A DNA stretch of 64,000 nt from Homarus americanus. Taxonomy: Eukaryota > Arthropoda > Malacostraca > Decapoda > Nephropidae. The stretch spans positions 41,462-105,461 of the forward strand of contig NW_024748846.1 in NCBI RefSeq assembly GCF_018991925.1, given 5' to 3'. The notes beneath the pieces were generated by a model. The model made no database searches and was not told the origin of the DNA. It was given only the letters and a program-made list of their open reading frames with translations. Of this stretch, positions 33,125-44,784 are shown in pieces (position 1 is the first letter of the stretch; each line of letters starts with the position of its first letter). The translations under genes and the position numbers were made by a program.

Positions 33125-35240
33125 GTGGGAGGGCGTGAGGTGTGGGAGAATGAGGGTGTCAGGAGGAGGTGAGGGCGTGAAAGGTGTCGGGGTGAGGGTG
33201 TGGGAGGGCGTGAGGTGGGGGGTGAGGGTGGGCGTGAAGAGGTGTGGGAGGGCGTGAAGGTGTAGGAGGGCGTGGGGGTGGGAGGGGCGTGAGGTGTCAG
33301 GGGGCGTGAGGGGGGACAGGAGGGCGTGAGGTGTAGGAGAGGGCGTGAGGTGTGGGAGCGTGAGGGGGTGTGGGAGGCGTGAGGGGTGTGGGAGGGCGTG
33401 GGGGGTGTCGGGGAGTGAGGTGTGGAGGGCGTGAGGGTGTGGGAGTGAGGAGAGGGCGTGAGGTGTGGGGAGGCGTGAGGTGTGGGAGGCGTGAGGTGAG
33501 GGTGTGGGGGCGTGGGGGTGTGGAGGGCGTGGGAGTTATGGGGGCGTGAGGGTGTGGGGGCGTGGGGGTGCTGGGGAGGCGTGAGGTGTGGGGAGGGCGT
33601 GAGGTGTGGGGAGAGCGTGAGGGGGTGTGGGGAGGGCGTGAGGGTGTGGGAGGGCGTGAGGGGTGTGGAGGGGCATGAGGGGTGTGGGAGGCGTGAGGGA
33701 TGTGGGAGCGTGGGGGGTGTAGGGGGGCGTGAGGGTGTGGGGAGGGCGTGAGGGTGAGGGAGGGCGTGAGGTGTGGGGAGGGCATGGGGTGTGGGAGGGG
33801 CGTGGGGGTGTGGGGGGGTGAGGTGTGGGGAGGGCGTGAGGGGTGTGGGGGGGGTGAGGTGTGGGAGGGGCGTGGAAGGGTGTGGGGGGCAGGGGGGTGT
33901 GGGGGGCGTGAGGGGGTGTGGGGGAGTGAGGGGGTGTGGGGAGGGCGTGAGGGGTGTGGGGAGGGCGTGAGGGGTGTGGAGGGCGTGGGGGAGTGTGGGG
34001 GCGTGGGGGGTGTGGGAGGGGCGTGGGGTGTGGAGGGGCGTGGGGGTGTGGGGCGTGGGGTGCAGGGAGGGCGTGAGGGAGGGCGTGAGGGGGTGTGGGG
34101 AGGGCGTGAGGGTGTGGGGAGGGCGTGAGGTGTGAGGGCGTGAGTGTGGGAGGGCATGAGGGTGTGGGAGGCGTGAGGGGATGTAGGAGGGCGTGAGGGT
34201 GTGGGGGGGCGTGAGGTGTGGGGGACGTGAGGGGGTGGGGAGGGCGTGAGGGGGAGGAGGCGTGAGGTGTGGGAGGCGTGAGGTGTGGGGGCGTGAGGGT
34301 AGGAGGGCGGTGAGGGGTGTGGGGGGCGTGGGGTGTGGGGGGGCGTGAGGGTGTGGGGGCGTGAGGGGGTGTGGGGGCGTGGGGGGGTGTGGGAGGGCGT
34401 GGGGTGTGGGGGGCAGGGGTGTGGGGGGGCGTGGGGTGTGGGGGGGCGTGAGGGGGTGTGGGGGGGCGTGGGGGTGTGGGGGCGTGGTGTGGGAGGGGCG
34501 TGGGGTGTGGGGAGGGCGTGGGGTGTGGGGGCGTGGGGTGTGGGGGCGTGGGGGTGGGAGGGGCGTGGGGGTGTGGGGAGGGCGTGAGGGGGGTTGGGGG
34601 GCGTGGGGGGGTGTGGGGGGCGTGGGGGTGGGAGGGCGTGGGGGGTGTGGGGGGGGGCGTGAGGGGTGGGGGGCGTGAGGGTGTAGGAGGCGTGGTGTGG
34701 GGAGGCGTGAGGGTGTGGGAGGCGTGGGGGTGTGGGAGGGCGTGAGGTGTAGGGGAGGCGTGAGGGGTGTGGGAGGGCGTGAGGGTGTAGGGGGCGTGAG
34801 GGGTGTGGGAGGGGCGTGGGGTGTGGGGGGGGGGGTGGGGGGTGTGGGGGAGGCGTGGGGTGGGGGGCCTGGGGGGTGTGGGGGGCGTGGGGGTGTGGGG
34901 GCGTGGGGTGTGGGGCGTGAGGGGTGTGGGAGGGGAGGCGTGAGGGGTGGGGAGGGGCCAGGGGGGGTGTGGGGTGAGGGTGTGGGAGGGCGTGAGGGGG
35001 TGTGGGGGGCGTGGGGGGGTGTGGGAGGGCGTGGGGGTGTGGGGGAGGTGGGGGGTGTGGGGGGGCGTGGGGGTGTGGGGCCTGGGGGTGTGGGGGGGCG
35101 TGAGGGTTGGGAGGGGCGTGGGGTGTAGGGGGTGGGGTGAGGGGCGGCGTGAGGGTGGGAGGCGTGGGGGTGTGGGAGGGGCGTGAGGGGTGTGGGGAGG
35201 GCGTGAGGGGTGTGGGGGGGGCGTGAGGGGGGGTTGTTTT
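33125..35240. repeat. 16-18 bp G-rich minisatellite, about 120 copies
   Basis: Units of the form GGGCGTGAGGGTGTGGGA with variable G runs of 3-9. The strong G bias of the plus strand makes it G-quadruplex-prone. Glycine-rich and proline-rich frames are artefacts. Confidence 0.96.
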
Positions 35241-35295
35241 GTCCGTGAACCTACTACTTCTTCCTCCTCTTACAACCCTCCGTTTATCACCTGTC

Positions 35296-35473
35296 CTCCT
35301 CCTCCTCCTCCTCCTCCTCCTCCTCCTCCTCCTCCTCCTCCTCCTCCCTCCTCCTCCTCCTCCTCCTCCTCCTCCTCCTCTCCTCCTCCTCCTCTTCCTG
35401 ATCTACAGATGAGACCCTATACCCTCCACCGAACACAAGGCCACGTTAGGTTAGGTTAGGTTAGGTTAGGTTG
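35296..35473. repeat. (CTC)n run and short (TTAGG)n
   Basis: Triplet run at 35296-35396. Five to six TTAGG units at about 35443-35472. Confidence 0.94.
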
Positions 35474-35499
35474 GTTAGTTGTGTGTGTAATGAGGTCCT

Positions 35500-37990
35500 T
35501 TGTCCCTTGTCGGTCTGTTGCGTTGCTTCTCTTGTAATTTCCAGACCCTTTGGCTACCCTGTGTGAGCCACACGCAGAGTGGTGAAACCCGTCTTGAGTG
35601 GCATTGTGTTAGTGTTGGTGCAAGCACTGCTCACTTCCTCCGTTTCAGCTGCCGCCGCAGGCTGGCCCTCGTGGTGAACAGGGAAGCAACTGCAAGTCTT
35701 CCCCACCAGTACACAGCCTCTTCACCATCAAGACTCCTGCTGTGACTCCTCGTGGCAACACACAGTAACTGGGTGCCTCGTGGGTCCAGGCTAGACCAGC
35801 AGAGGATCTCGGAGTAGCAGTGGGCCCTAGAGGGACGGAGCATAGGCCCACTGGCATGTGGACATGTTCTGGCGCCTACCAACCACTGCCCCGTTGCCTT
35901 GTGGATTAACCTTGGCAGGTGGAGCCCCGCATCAGACAGACATGCCTACAGAGCTCCACAAGACCCCATCGGCGGTGTAGGCAGAAGAGGTGACCACCAT
36001 GGGAACCCAACGACTACACCGGCGGACGAAGGCAATGCCTGATGGACAGGCTACTAAGGCGAAACCCAACAAACTGGACTATCGGCAGTCCATTGGAACT
36101 CTCCCTCTCCCCAGTCGTTGCAACACTTGCACCACTGGATCAGGAAAAGGGAGAGCCAAGATGTGTGGTTGCAGCCATCACTCCTGCCTCACCACATAAA
36201 TCAACTCACACACAGGCATCACCCAGCTCATCATACCTCTCATCATCATCATCAAAACCCCTATACCCCCAAAAGTCCTATGGCGACGGACGAGTGGCGA
36301 CGGGGATAGGCAGAGATGACTGCCGGGAGTCTCTAGTCACAACTCTGCACATGGGCGGCACAGATAAGATGGTCGTTTATACACTGGGATCTACAGTAGG
36401 CAGCCTTCGTCTCGGTCAACAGGGAAGCCCTCTGGTGGACCCTCAGCCGTTTTGGCTGCCCACCATTGTGAGGCAACTCCACGATGGCATGAACGCCAGT
36501 GTCCTGCACAACGGCACCCAGTCTGAGTGTGTACTGGCACCAACTCTCTTTTACATCTTCTTGGCTACCTTCCTTACACGTTCCAGTGCAAATTTAGCCA
36601 TATCCAGTACCGGGTGAAGGGTCTTTTCAACATAAGACGACTCCAGGCAGGAACAAAGGTGTCGGCAGCTTCCATTACTGAACTTCAGTATGCAGACGAC
36701 CTCACCCTTGTCTCTCACACTGAACGCGACCTACAGGAGATCCTGAACACCTACGGAGATGCGTATACACACTTCGGCCTTGAGGTGAATGTATGTAAGA
36801 CTCAGATTCTCTCTCAACCTGCCCCTGGTTCAGCCACACCTCCACCATCCACCCAGCTTAACGGTACTGTAGTGGATCCTCTCCCCTACAACTGCCGTTT
36901 GTCACTGACTAATAACCCCTCTTCGAATTCCCCAGCCGACGCCTCGTGGTCTAAGGTCGGCAACCAGCGCCGCCTAACATAGCTGAGGTCAACTATCAAG
37001 CCACGCCTACCCCCACTATATAAGACCTCACCTGGCCGTGACTTGCCTTCTTCTACCTACAGCCACCAGCAAGCAACACCTCCTCTGAGCACGCTCTACT
37101 CCACGCTTGTAACCACGCTGCCACTTCCCAGCACCAAGCTGCATTGTACATCCAATACAATATATATACAGAGAGCGCATTGTGATTTTCCTTTCTCCAA
37201 CCCATCCTGAGTGTGAACCAACATCACGAAACCCCACAGTACTACCCTCTATAATGTTGCCCACTTCCAGTATCTCGGCTCCCACCTGTCCACCACCGCG
37301 GACATCGATGGAGAGAATCAGCATCGGATCACATGTGCATCTCAAGCCCGTGTCTTCAGCTGTTGGGAGCTGAAATTATCTACAAAGTTACACGTATATC
37401 GAGCAGTGGTCCTCCCCACCCTGCTGTATGGCAGTGAGACATGGGTCACATACAGGAGGCACCTCAAGGCACTTGATAACTTTCACCAACGTAGTCTACG
37501 TTCCATCCTCCGAGTTCGCTGGGAAGACAAGAGAACAAATGCCAGTATTCTTCTGACACCAACTGTAGGAGCATGAGGCTACCATTATCCATGAACAACT
37601 ACGCTGGACTGGCCATGTTACCCTCATGGACGACAGTAGACTGCCAAAGGAGCTACTTTACAGTCACCTAACGAATAGTAAACGTAACGCTGGCGGGCAA
37701 CTGAGAAGGTATAAGGATAGTCTTAAGACAAACCTGAAAAAGTGCCAAATCGACCCCCTCACCTGGGAGATGATTACTCCACACAGTAATGCTTGGAGGA
37801 GCACCACACGAGAAGGTGTTAATACTTTCGAGTTATTTCAACTACACCAGGGCAGACAAGCGCCTACGCCGGAAAGACGCTGCCACCGTCCCTCCCGCAC
37901 TAGATGTAGCCCCCACGTCCAACATCAGTGATCGACTCTGCCGGTCCCGTATCGGCCTCTTTAGTCACCTCAGAACTCACCAACGAAGGT
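35500..37990 (+). mobile_element. LINE family G, degraded, with internal deletion
   Basis: RT signatures in several frames: VNREALWWTLSRFG (about 36415), RQLHDGMNASVLHNGTQSE, CVLAPTLFYIF, LQYADDLTLV with YADD at 36689-36700, and GLEVNVCKTQILSQPAP. The C-terminal domain follows: FQYLGSHLSTTADID, VVLPTLLYGSETWVTYRRHL, FHQRSLRSILRV and DDSRLPKELLYSHLTNSKRN. These are typical of widespread metazoan non-LTR retrotransposons of the endonuclease-RT type. The clade (RTE/CR1/L2-like) is not fixed by eye. Most of the endonuclease and early RT are missing. 35500-36300 probably represents 5' sequence. Confidence 0.75.
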
Positions 37991-38072
37991 GACATCCTTA
38001 ATAACTCATATCATTGTATCATAGCTGGATGATCGTCATACTTGATTACACCAGTGACAGTAGTAGTAGTAG

Positions 38073-38077
<5 letters not shown>

Positions 38078-38122
<45 letters not shown>

Positions 38123-38150
38123 AATAATAATAATAATAATAATAATAATT
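38078..38150. repeat. (GT)n and (AAT)n
   Basis: A GT run followed by AAT units. The AAT units are the A/T tail of the inverted element E. Confidence 0.95.
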
Positions 38151-39330
38151 AACGGTTTATTGAAAAAGTTCTGCAGCCCGAAGGCTGAAAATATACATTA
38201 GAGAAAGGTAAAGGAACATACAGTGAACATACAGATTAATGTAGGTGTTGAACAGCAAAAACGTAGTGTAGTAACTCCCTCCCAGATGGTGTTAGGAGGG
38301 ACCTCACGTGGTGTAGTAGTTCCCTCACAGATGGTGTTATGAGGGGCCTCACGTGGTGTAGTAATTCCCTCACAGATGGTATGAGGGGCCTCACGTGAGT
38401 AATTCTCACAGATGGTGTTATGAGGGCCTCATGTGTAGTAATTCCCTCACAGATGGTGTTATGAGGGCCTCACGTGGTGTGTAATCCCTCACAGAGTTTA
38501 GGGGCCTCACGTGGTGTAGTAATTCCCTCACAGATGGTGTATGAGGGGCCTCACGTGGTGTAGTAATTCCCTCACAGATGGTGTTATGAGGGCCTCACGT
38601 GGGTGTAATTCCCTCGTGTTATGAGGGGCCTCACGTGGTGTAGTAACTCCTTCACATATGGTGTTATGAGGGGCTCACATGGTGTAGTAATTCCCTCACA
38701 GATGGTGTTATGAGGGCCTCACGTGGTGTAGTAACTCCTTCACATATGGTGTTATGGGGGCCTCACGTGGTGTAGTATTCCCTCACAGATGGTGTTATGA
38801 GGGCCTCACGTGGTGTAATAATTCCCTCACAGATGGTGTTATGAGGGGCCTCACGTGGTGGTAATTCCCTCACAGATGGTGTTATGAGGCCTCACGTGGT
38901 GTAGTAACTCCTTCACATATGGTGTTATGAGGGGCCTCCGTGGTGCAGTAATTCCCTCACAGATGGTGTTATATAGGTGAGGTGTGGTTCCAGGCCTTCC
39001 TATCGTAGACGGATTAACACATCGCTGGTAGTTGGGTCTCACAGGCCGTTATCACTGGGTACCTGGGACCTCACTGTGTGAAAGGTCAACTTGGGTACCA
39101 CTGTTACTGTGAGTTGTTCTCACTGACTAAGCACTGTTCACCACTGTTCACCTCTGTTTAACACTGGTTCCATTTCTTTCTAAATGAAATAGTAACTTCT
39201 GGTGTGAACTTGTTGATATTCCGGTGGGGAGGAGGGTTCAGGGAGGAGTTGGTATGGGCCAACATAACAGTTGACCTGGCTGCTCTGGAGAGGGGCGCCA
39301 GGTACGTCTTGACCCTTCGGTGGTCAAGGA
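38119..39330 (-). mobile_element. composite non-autonomous element E, copy 1 (inverted)
   Basis: On the minus strand it begins with the hairpin CTTGACC...GGTCAAG (about 39327), runs through about 330 bp of unique body, then an array of about 42-bp units (38970-38260) with CCTCACGTGGTGTAGTAATT and CAGATGGTGTTATGAGGG. It ends with hairpin CAGCCTTCGGGCTG (38187-38174), AATAAACCGTTAATT and (ATT)n. The second copy is at 54146-55128 in the other orientation. No protein is encoded. The tail matches LINE family C. Confidence 0.85.
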
Positions 39331-39334
39331 TGTA

Positions 39335-39345
39335 GTGTGTGTGTG

Positions 39346-39377
<32 letters not shown>

Positions 39378-39700
39378 GTGTGTGAGTGCGCGCGTGCGTG
39401 CGTGCGTGTGCGTACGTGTGTGTGTGTGGTTGCAACTCCTTCTAAAAATCACACGACCTCCCTCCCCCTGCACACCATTAGAACAAGGGCCTATTTGGAC
39501 TACTGGGGCCCATTAGGACACGATATCACGCCCACAGTATCACGCCCATGGTATCACGCCCACAGTATCACGCCAACAGTAACAAGTCCACAGTTTCCCA
39601 TGCTAAGACGCAAACCTGTCATTCTCTCACGCCCAGGTGACCTCATCCTAATGAGGGCAGTGCACCTGTGAGAGAGAGAGAAAGAGAGAGAGAGAGAGAC
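39335..39700. repeat. (GT)n, CACGCCCACAGTAT repeats, (GA)n
   Basis: GT run with GCGC interruption (39335-39428), then short ATCACGCCCACAGT units at 39525-39590, and GA run at 39672-39700. The stretch holds no gene. Confidence 0.8.
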
Positions 39701-39834
39701 AAATGTCCTTTCTCCTTCCTCCCCCTTCCCCTCACCTCACCTCTCACCCCATCCCAACCCCCTACCCTCCCCTCCCCCTCCCTCCCTCAGGTCAAATTCA
39801 TGACCCCCCACCAATAGAGGTCACTGCTAATAGG

Positions 39835-41640
39835 TTAGGTTAGTGTTAGGTTAGGTTAGTGTTAGGTTTAGGTTAGGTTGGGTTAGTGTTAGGTTAGTGT
39901 TAGGTTAGTGTTAGGTTAGGTTAGTGTTAGGTTAGGTTAGGTTAGTGTTAGGTTAGGTTGGTGTTAGGTTGGGTTAGTGTTGGGTTGGTGTTAGGTTAGG
40001 TTAGTGTTGGGTTAGGTTAGTGTTAGGTTAGGTTAGGTTAGTGTTAGGTTAGGTTGGGTTAGGTTAGGTTAGGTTAGTGTTAGGTTGGGTTGGTGTTAGG
40101 TTGGGTTAGTGTTAGGTTAGGTTAGTGTCAGGTTGGTTTAGTGTTAGGTTAGTGTCAGGTTAGTGTTAGGTTGGGTTAGTGTCAGGTTAGTGTTAGGTTG
40201 GGTTAGGTTAGGTTAGGGTTGGGTTGGTGTTGGGTTAGTGTTAGGTTAGGTTGGGTTGGTGTTAGGTTGAGTTGGTGTTGGGTTGGGTTAGTGTTGGGTT
40301 GGGTTGGGTTGAGTGTTAGGTTAGGTTGGGTTGGTGTTAGGTTGAGTGTTAGGTTAGGTTAGGTTGGGTTGGTGTTGGGTTGGGTTAGGTTGGTGTTAGG
40401 TTAGGTGAGATTAGGTTGAGTGTTGGGTTGGGTTGGGTTAGGGTTAGGTTGGGTTAGGGTTAGGTTGGGTTAGGTTGAGTTAGTGTTAGGTTGGGTTAGT
40501 GTTAGGTTGGGTTAGGTTGGGGTTAGGTTGGGTTAGTGTTAGGTTGGGTTAGTGTTGGGTTGGGTTGAGTGTTAGGTTGGGTTAGTGTTAGGTTGGTGTT
40601 AGGTTGGGTTGGTTGGTGTTAGGTTGGGTTGAGTGTTAGGTTAGGTTAGGTTAGGTTGGGTTAGGTTGGTGTTGGGTTAGTGTTAGGTTGGTGTTGGGTT
40701 GGGTTAGTGAGTTAGGTTAGGTTAGGTTAGGTTAGTGTTGGGTTAGGTTGGGTTGGGTTAGGTTGGGTTGGGTTGGGTTAGGTTAGGTTGGGTTAGGTTG
40801 GGTTAGTGTTAGGTTAGTGTTAGGTTGGGTTAGGTTAGGTTAGTGTTAGGTTAGGTTGGGTTGGTGTTAGGTTGGTGTTAGGTTAGGGTTAGGTTAGGTT
40901 AGGTTAGGTTAGGTTGGGTTAGGTTAGTGTTAGGTTAGTGTTAGGTTGGGTTAGTGTTGGGTTAGTGTTAGGTTAGGTTAGGTTGGGTTGGGTTAGGTTA
41001 GTGTTAGGTTAGGTTGAGTGTTAGGTTAGGTTGGGTTGGAGTTGGGTTGGGTTAGGTTGAGTGTTGGGTTGGTGTTGGGTTGGTTAGGTTGGTGTTGGGT
41101 TGAGTGTTGGGTTGGGGTTGGTTTGGGTTGGGTTGGGTTAGGTTAGGTTATTGGGTTGGGTTGGGTTGAGTGTTAGGTTGGTGTTGGGTTAGGGTTAGGT
41201 TAGGTTAGGTTGGGTTGGTTGGGTTAGGTTGGTGTTAGGTTAGTGTTGGGTTGGGTTCAGGTTGGGTTGGGTTGGTGTTGGGTTGGGTTAGTGTTAGGTT
41301 GGTGTTGGGTTGGGGTTCGGTTAGGTTGGTTGGTGTTGGGTTGGTGTTGGGTTAGTGTTGGGTTGGGTTAGGTTGGTGTTAGGTTAGTGTTAGGTTAGGG
41401 TTCGGTTAGGTTAGGTTAGTGTTGAGTGGGTTGTAGTGTTAGGGTTGGGTTGGGTTAGTGTTGGGTTAGGTTGGTGTTGGGTTAGGTTGGTGTTAGGTTA
41501 GGTTGGTGTTAGGTTAGGTTAGGTTGGTGTTGGAGGTTGGGTTAGTGTTGGGTTGGGGTTGGGTTGGTGTTTGGTTAGGTTGGGTTAGTGTTAGGTTAGG
41601 TTGGTGTTAGGTTAGTGTTAGGTTAGGTTAGTGTTAGGTT
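39835..41640. repeat. 1.8-kb telomere-like array (TTAGG with TTAGTG and TTGGG variants)
   Basis: GGTTAGGTTAGTGTTAGGTT-type mixtures throughout, with TTGGG variants increasing towards the right. The longest TTAGG-type block in the window. Confidence 0.95.
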
Positions 41641-41785
41641 CCCCCCTACCCGATGACGAAACGACCATGAGTCATCGTTTTTTCCCCAGGATGACTCAGA
41701 CACAATTATCTACCTGTTATTAAGGAATGTCTTTGTGTTCTCTCGTACTGGGAAAAAACCTAGAAGCCAATATTTAAATGCGTTT
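41641..41785. other. short unique segment
   Basis: Contains an acceptor-like TTTTTTCCCCAG/GATGACTCAG on the plus strand, then an open frame that runs into pyrimidine triplets. No donor and no support for a gene. Confidence 0.3.
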
Positions 41786-41787
41786 AA

Positions 41788-41968
41788 ATCTCTTCTTCCT
41801 CCTCCTCTTCTTCCTCCTCCTCTTCTTCTTCTTCCTCCTCTTCTTCCTCCTCTTCTTCTTCCTCTTCTTCTTCCTCCTCATCTTCCTCTTCATCTTCCTC
41901 TTCTTCTTCCTCTTCTTCTTCCTCTTCTTCCTCCTCTTCCTCTTCTTCCTCATCCTCCTCCTTCTCTT
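41788..41968. repeat. (TTC/TCC)n pyrimidine run
   Basis: Triplet repeats CTT/CTC with no purine interruptions except a few CATC. Confidence 0.95.
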
Positions 41969-42007
41969 AATGTGGGTGGGTGGTGGTGGGGGCGATTATC
42001 CTTCAAA

Positions 42008-42218
42008 TCTGGCCATGTTGAGGCCATGTTGAGACCATGTTGAGACCATGTTGAGGCCATGTTGAGACCATGTTGAGGCCATGTTGAGGCCATGTTGAGG
42101 CCATGTTGAGGCCATGTTGAGACCATGTTGAGGCCATGTTGAGACCATGTTGAGACCATGTTGAGAGGCCATGTTGAGACCATGTTGAGACCATGTTGGA
42201 CCATGTTGAGGCCATGTG
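42008..42218. repeat. 11-bp minisatellite CCATGTTGAGG
   Basis: About 19 copies, alternating CCATGTTGAGG and CCATGTTGAGA. Confidence 0.95.
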
Positions 42219-43905
42219 CACTTGGTAAACTTTTTACAGACAACCATGTCAACCAAGCCTTATTATCCCAGAAAGTGCACGGCCCAAGGAAGTCAGCATC
42301 GGTCAGTGGTACTCAGGTAAAGATCTTTGTGGTCTCAACAGTCAGTCTCCCACACTTCCTTTCATCTCACACTAGTGAGGAGGCAGCTGAGATAATTAAT
42401 AACCATTTTGCTACCATATGTCATACCCTACCTAGTCTTGACCTCACCCCCCAGTATTGAAATCGCCAACAAACTCTGAAATTTAGATCAAACGTTCACG
42501 ACCCCAATTGACCTCCCAATCAAATTTACAAGGGTTGCTGTCCAGACACCACCTCTGTTCTATTTATGCATCTCAGACAAAGCAAATGCCCTAATGAATG
42601 GAAAACCGCATTTGTCACCCCCATCCCCAAGGTCACCACCCCACAGTCCCCTAACGACCTCAGGCCAGTTGCCATTACCCCCATACCCAGTCTACTCTGT
42701 GAAGACTTTGTTTTTGATTGGCCATTTGCTAGTATTCATCAGTCAATTGATACTTAGTTTCCTGGATTTTTGCACAAAAACCTGGAGAAACGTAAGACAT
42801 CACTGGTCGTTGCCCTTACATTACCAGGAAGGCTTTTGACCTTTTGATCACTGCACTGTTATCAACAAGGCCATTGCACTAGGGCTGCCCACCAACCTTG
42901 TCTCATGGCTGAGCGTCGCCAGGCAGTGGTACCAGGGTTCTGTCTCAACAGTCCAGCACCTCACCTGCGGTGTTCCCCAGGGGACCAAGATGTGACCACT
43001 GTGCTTCCTAATCCTGATCAACAACGCTCTATCTTACACTCCTCACAGGTGGAAGTACGTGGATGACTGCACTGTGGGGTTACAGTGGACAACACCTCAC
43101 CGGACTACACATCGCTACAAGGCACCCTGGACAGGCTACAGGCATGGACCACGGAGAACAAGGTCACCATCAACCACACCAAAACCGTAGTCATGCACAT
43201 CAACACCGCCACCACTCCAGTGCAAGCTCCGGCAGTCACAGTGGGTGCCCATCCTCTCCAGTTAGTGCAGTCTGCCAAACTCCTGGGTGTAACTATAGAC
43301 CACAAACTGGACTGGATGGCAATACACTCAAGGCAGCCTCGTACCGACTCTACATGCTACGACGACTCAGGTCACTTAGGGTACCCACCCCAGAGCTGAG
43401 GACCATCTACAACGCCTTTATTCTCCCCAAATTAACATATGGCCACCAGCCTGGTCGTCTTCTCAACTCCACCCAACAACGTCAGCTAGAGAAGGTACAG
43501 AAGAGGGCTCAGAATCATGCTCGGCGCAGACTACTCCGGCTACAACAACGCTCTCTCCACCCTGGAGATGCCATCCCTCTGTGACCTCCACCACCACGCA
43601 CTGGAAAGGTTTGGCAATGGACTACTGCACCATCCTCTCCATCGCCACCTCCTGCAGCCCCCCGCCCACCTCGCGCAGTCCGCCACTACAACAAAATTCA
43701 GCCCATAAGAGCCCGCACTGATAGATATAAGAACAGCACCATCCCATCTATTGTTAAAATAATAAACAACTCCTGATTTATGTACTGTACAGCCCTGTAA
43801 ATGTATTCAATGTATATTATATCATTATGTCTAAACTAAATGTAAGTCTGTATATTTTCAGCCACCGGCTGCAACTCTATTAATAAACCGTTTATTATTA
43901 TTACA
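42219..43905 (+). mobile_element. LINE family C (YVDD-type RT), degraded, with intact 3' end
   Basis: RT parts in changing frames: NEWKTAFVTPIPK and NDLRPVAITPIPSLL (42590-42700), FDLFDHCTVINKAIALGLP (about 42840), LTCGVPQGTKM (about 42963) and WKYVDDCTV with YVDD at 43056-43067. Downstream are VTINHTKTVVMHIN, AKLLGVTIDHKLDW, LRTIYNAFILPKLTYG and LEKVQKRAQ, the normal C-terminal order of this LINE class. The 3' UTR ends with hairpin CAGCCACCGGCTG (43859-43871), AATAAACCG and ATT units. The 5' part including the endonuclease is missing. It is not functional. Confidence 0.82.
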
Positions 43906-44345
43906 CACACACACACACACACACACACCTCTACAGTGCCCTTTAAATACCTCTAACCCATTAGTTCCCCCTTAACCACCCTTAACCTATCCTCAGTCAC
44001 CCTTAGTCATGCTGAGTCACCTTTAACCCACCCTTAGTCATGCTGAGTCACCTTTAACCCACCCTGCTGAGTCACCTTTAACCCACCCTTAGTCATGCTG
44101 AGTCACCTTTAACCCACCCTTAGTCATTCTGAGTCACCTTAACCCACCCTTAGTCATGCTGAGTCACCTTTAACCCACCCTTAGTCATGCTGAGTCACCT
44201 TTAACCCACCTTAGTCATGCTGAGTCACCTTTAACCCACCCTTATCGTGGTCACTTAACCCACCTTAGTCATGCTGAGTCACTTAACCCACCTTAGTCAT
44301 GCTGAGTCACCTTAACCAACCTTAGTCACCTTGAGTCACCCTTAC
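43905..44345. repeat. (AC)n and 31-bp minisatellite
   Basis: AC run to 43928. Units with TTAGTCATGCTGAGTCACCT and TTAACCCACCC follow, about 12 copies at 43970-44340. TGAGTCA, an AP-1-type word, recurs in each unit. Confidence 0.92.
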
Positions 44346-44507
44346 TCACCCTAACCCTGGTGCCGAGTGCTTATACGTAATACCTAGCCTAACCTAAATT
44401 ATTCATCTTCCTCCTCCTCCTCCACTACACCTCTCTACCTCCCCCACTTCTTCCTCTTCCTCCGCTTCCACCTCTTCTTCCAATAATAACAACAACAAGA
44501 CACTTAC

Positions 44508-44602
44508 CCTCTGAGTAGCTGTGAGTCCCTCAGGTAACACGTATAGAAGTGGTTCCCAGCGGAGAGTCCCTTCACCCCGGCAGGTCACCCTCTCACCCAC
44601 TA
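44508..44602 (-). CDS. candidate exon A of the unrecognised host gene
   Basis: The minus-strand acceptor TTCCGTTTTCAG precedes TAGTGGGTGAGAGG. The donor is CTCAGAGG/GTAAGTGTC (intron starts at 44507). The 95-nt segment enters in phase 1 and leaves in phase 0. It reads VVGERVTCRGEGTLRWEPLL then YVLPEGLTATQR, with no stop. A Cys followed eight residues later by Trp is faintly Ig-like, but that is too little to name a fold. The phase-0 exit fits exon B. Both splice sites match consensus well, and the sequence is not repetitive, in contrast to everything around it. Confidence 0.55.
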
Positions 44603-44784
44603 CTGAAAACGGAAAGAAATTATTCAGGGGTGACTCTCTCTCTCTCTCTTCAATAACAAAATATTAAGTTAATTTATTGCAGTTTCTTATACATTACTAT
44701 TATTATATGTACAGACGTTGGGAGTGTGTGTATACCTCTTAGCCCCAAGTGTACATATATATACACATAGGTGCAATACATACA

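Noticed and set aside
33297..35190. Gly-rich and Pro-rich frames on the two strands
   Set aside because: Products of the G-rich minisatellite.
41670..41970. Plus-strand acceptor TTTTTTCCCCAG followed by an open frame
   Set aside because: The frame runs into a pyrimidine triplet tract, and no donor or peptide similarity is visible.
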